NCBI RefSeq assembly: GCF_002420705.1
Contig: NZ_DIIM01000020.1
Span: 193,816-257,815, forward strand
Length of the DNA stretch: 64,000 nucleotides
Source of the DNA: Sphingobacterium sp. UBA5670
GTDB taxonomy: Bacteria > Bacteroidota > Bacteroidia > Sphingobacteriales > Sphingobacteriaceae
Direction: 5' to 3'
In this document: positions 62,669-64,000 of the stretch, in pieces
Position numbering within the stretch: the stretch's first letter is position 1
Layout of the letters: each line of letters starts with the position of its first letter
Notes under the pieces: model-generated
The model's input: the letters and a program-made list of their open reading frames with translations, nothing else
Told to the model about the DNA's origin: nothing
Databases searched by the model: none
Translations under genes and position numbers: made by a program

Positions 62669-63190
62669 ATGACAAACAGAATTTTCAAATGGTGGGATGA
62701 TGTTCAAAAGTGGAAAGACAGATTTGAAAAAATGTTTCCTCCCTGGTTTGTTACGTCCAAAGAGTTTCAAAAAGCGGAATTGGCGAAACTTCGAAGTGTC
62801 CTTGAGAAAAAAACGGGTAAGTTATCCGAGGAGGAAAAACTAAGCAAGAAAATCCTACAGGGCTATTATAGCAAACTTGAAAAGGAAATTTATCCAAAAA
62901 TATCATCAAGAATTGCCGCAAGGATGGGTAACTATCTTCAAAACTTATCTAATGAATTATATAGTAAGATCAAACCAAGTAAGACTATAACCAAGGAGGT
63001 TTTAAAACCTTCTTCACCGGAAGTTACCAAAATGCTCGGCGATTTTGAACAATCCAACAAACTAAAGATCACCAGAAATAACCCATACAAAAGTGACGTT
63101 CAATCAATGAGTGAAAGACCTTCAAAAGGTAAAATTATTGAATTTCCTAAAGTTGCTTTAAAGAATGGAAGCAGGAAAAGGAGGTTATAA
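62669..63190 (+). CDS. Hypothetical Lys-rich protein
   Basis: This 173-residue highly basic protein has a helical middle (EKLSKKILQGYYSKLEKEIY, about 57-76). The stretch of Trp at the start (KWWDDVQKWKDRFEKMFPPW) is striking. No family is recognised. The next gene begins at its last base (TAATG overlap). A nucleic-acid role is possible because of charge. Confidence 0.6.
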   Translation: MTNRIFKWWDDVQKWKDRFEKMFPPWFVTSKEFQKAELAKLRSVLEKKTGKLSEEEKLSKKILQGYYSKLEKEIYPKISSRIAARMGNYLQNLSNELYSKIKPSKTITKEVLKPSSPEVTKMLGDFEQSNKLKITRNNPYKSDVQSMSERPSKGKIIEFPKVALKNGSRKRRL

Positions 63191-63534
63191 TGTACCATAT
63201 ACAAGATACAGTCATTAGAACATTTTTAGAGAAATCAAGTAAAGACAATATTATTGATAGCTGCCATGTAGCACTCTTTTATGCCCTTTACACAATATCC
63301 TTGGAAGCCAAGACTACAATATTTGCCATTAATACAGCAGAAATTATGCAAATGGCAAAAATCTTCAGTCCCGGCACCTATTATCTAAAAATGAAATACC
63401 TGCAGGAGAAGAATTATATAGACTATTATCCATCACACACAATTAAAATACCATCAATGGTAAGCATGAAACGGGAGGTAAACAGTGAACAGAGAAGACA
63501 GATTCATAACTTATCAGGATCTACTAGAATTTAA
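63190..63534 (+). CDS. Hypothetical helical protein
   Basis: This 114-residue protein has a winged-helix-like look: a helix (CHVALFYALYTISLEAKT), a turn (AEIMQMAKIFSPGTYYLKMK) and a hydrophobic wing (YIDYYPSHTIKIPSM). It could be a small DNA-binding accessory. It is overlapped by the stop of the upstream gene and by the start of the next one (50 bases). No recognised family. Confidence 0.6.
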   Translation: MYHIQDTVIRTFLEKSSKDNIIDSCHVALFYALYTISLEAKTTIFAINTAEIMQMAKIFSPGTYYLKMKYLQEKNYIDYYPSHTIKIPSMVSMKREVNSEQRRQIHNLSGSTRI

Positions 63535-63760
63535 AGTAGAACTAATCGCCATATTAAAAGCCAATTTTTCAAATGAACCTAAAAATAGATGGATAAAATC
63601 CAAAGAGGTTAGGAAAATATTGGACCTCAGTCCAGGAACATTGCAGACGCTTAGAAACAGCAATAAAATAGAATTTACCAAAATTGGTAGAACTATTTAT
63701 TATGACCGGAATGCAGTAAATAGAATGCTTGAAGAAAGGAGTAATTTAAATGGCAAATAA
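63485..63760 (+). CDS. HTH protein of excisionase / MerR-like type
   Basis: This 91-residue protein has a helix-turn-helix at about 36-85 (RWIKSKEVRKILDLSPGTLQ, then TLRNSNKIEFTKIGRTIYYD) typical of small excisionase and HTH_17 proteins in Bacteroidota ICEs. The start is GTG 63485, supported by a strong GGGAGG site at 63473-63478. It likely acts in excision or transfer control. Its stop is overlapped by the next ATG (63750). Confidence 0.8.
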   Translation: MNREDRFITYQDLLEFKVELIAILKANFSNEPKNRWIKSKEVRKILDLSPGTLQTLRNSNKIEFTKIGRTIYYDRNAVNRMLEERSNLNGK

Positions 63761-63962
63761 TAAAAAGACAGGTCTGGGGATGGAATTTCCTCCAGACCTG
63801 TTTCATGTTACGATCTATTTTTCATACTATAAACGCAATCAGCACAGCGCAGCTGAATTCTTTAATTATTATCAGGCAATGGATTGGAAAAATCGGAAAG
63901 GCAAACTAATCAGCAATTGGAAAGTCCTAGCTTGGCAATGGATTTTTAATAAGTGCACTTAA
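63750..63962 (+). CDS. Small protein with WKxLAWQWI-type C-terminus
   Basis: This 70-residue protein is aromatic-rich. The ending DWKNRKGKLISNWKVLAWQW (about 45-64) resembles the C-terminal element of DnaD-like or replication-associated mobile-element proteins, but no full domain is present. It overlaps the HTH gene by 11 bases. About 38 bases remain to the window end. Confidence 0.55.
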   Translation: MANNKKTGLGMEFPPDLFHVTIYFSYYKRNQHSAAEFFNYYQAMDWKNRKGKLISNWKVLAWQWIFNKCT

Positions 63963-64000
63963 AGCATTAAGATTATAACCAAACCTTCACCTACTACATA

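Larger units (their letters stand above)
42316..64000. mobile_element. Transfer module of a Bacteroidota integrative conjugative element
   Basis: RteC, a TraE-F-G-I-J-K-L-M-N series, a DUF1896-like gene and a methyltransferase-helicase all read in one direction. These are the core of CTnDOT-type conjugation systems. TraO/P/Q, coupling protein, relaxase and integrase are not in view and may lie to the right or left of the window. The cargo at 1-41 kb (repair, CBASS, peptide genes) may belong to the same element, but neither end is visible. Confidence 0.82.

Noticed and set aside
1..64000. CRISPR arrays, tRNA or rRNA genes, insertion sequences
   Set aside because: No regularly spaced repeats, cloverleaf-type genes or transposase genes were found on reading both strands. 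Short repeats noted are regulatory in character.

Overview
The window is AT-rich Bacteroidota DNA, most likely from Sphingobacteriaceae (Pedobacter, Mucilaginibacter or Sphingobacterium type). The evidence is SusC/SusD proteins, a FecR/ECF pair, LytTR regulators, RteC, a Bacteroidetes-type conjugation operon (TraE to TraN) and a TAnnTTTG-type -7 element. No rRNA, tRNA, CRISPR array or insertion sequence was seen. The best reading is the interior of an integrative conjugative element (ICE): transfer genes lie on the right and cargo on the left. Neither end, integrase nor relaxase is in view, so this is an inference.

Layout. 1-5.5 kb: DUF932 fragment, two small unknown genes, an SRAP (HMCES/YedK) protein, multidomain ligase LigD and a DUF3606 protein. 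5.7-8.6 kb: a compact CBASS anti-phage operon (CD-NTase, stand-alone E2-like protein with a single cysteine, HNH-SAVED effector Cap5), matching the type II-short architecture and closed by a strong terminator. 8.7-13.7 kb: a mutagenesis cassette (DnaE-type polymerase, DinB) divergent from an S24 LexA-like repressor, with a palindromic operator between them. 13.8-15.9 kb: small unknown genes and a membrane-anchored LytTR protein.

16-24 kb: ECF sigma, FecR anti-sigma, SusC with STN domain, SusD and a thioredoxin-DUF3738 protein, a nutrient-uptake or signalling locus. 24-30 kb: two small envelope proteins, an unlisted 49-residue Thr/Ser-rich peptide with one Cys, a LytTR two-component system and a full-length LanB-like dehydratase with no LanC in view. 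30-41 kb: one long leftward operon of the grasp-with-spasm RiPP type: two double-glycine precursors, ATP-grasp ligase, SPASM protein, two paralogous exported proteins bracketing the maturases, an overlooked 62-residue ORF, and a C39-peptidase ABC exporter with HlyD and TolC partners. A bipartite motif shared by the control regions of the 49-residue peptide and of the double-glycine precursors suggests that the two-component system controls both peptide pathways together. This is the most novel aspect of the window.

41.7-64 kb: an XRE regulator with a palindromic operator, RteC, two envelope genes, then traE, a DUF1896-like gene, a giant methyltransferase-helicase, traF, an internally repeated unknown protein, traG (VirB4), periplasmic coiled-coil proteins, traJ, traK, a TraL-like protein, traM, traN and five small accessory genes including an HTH protein.
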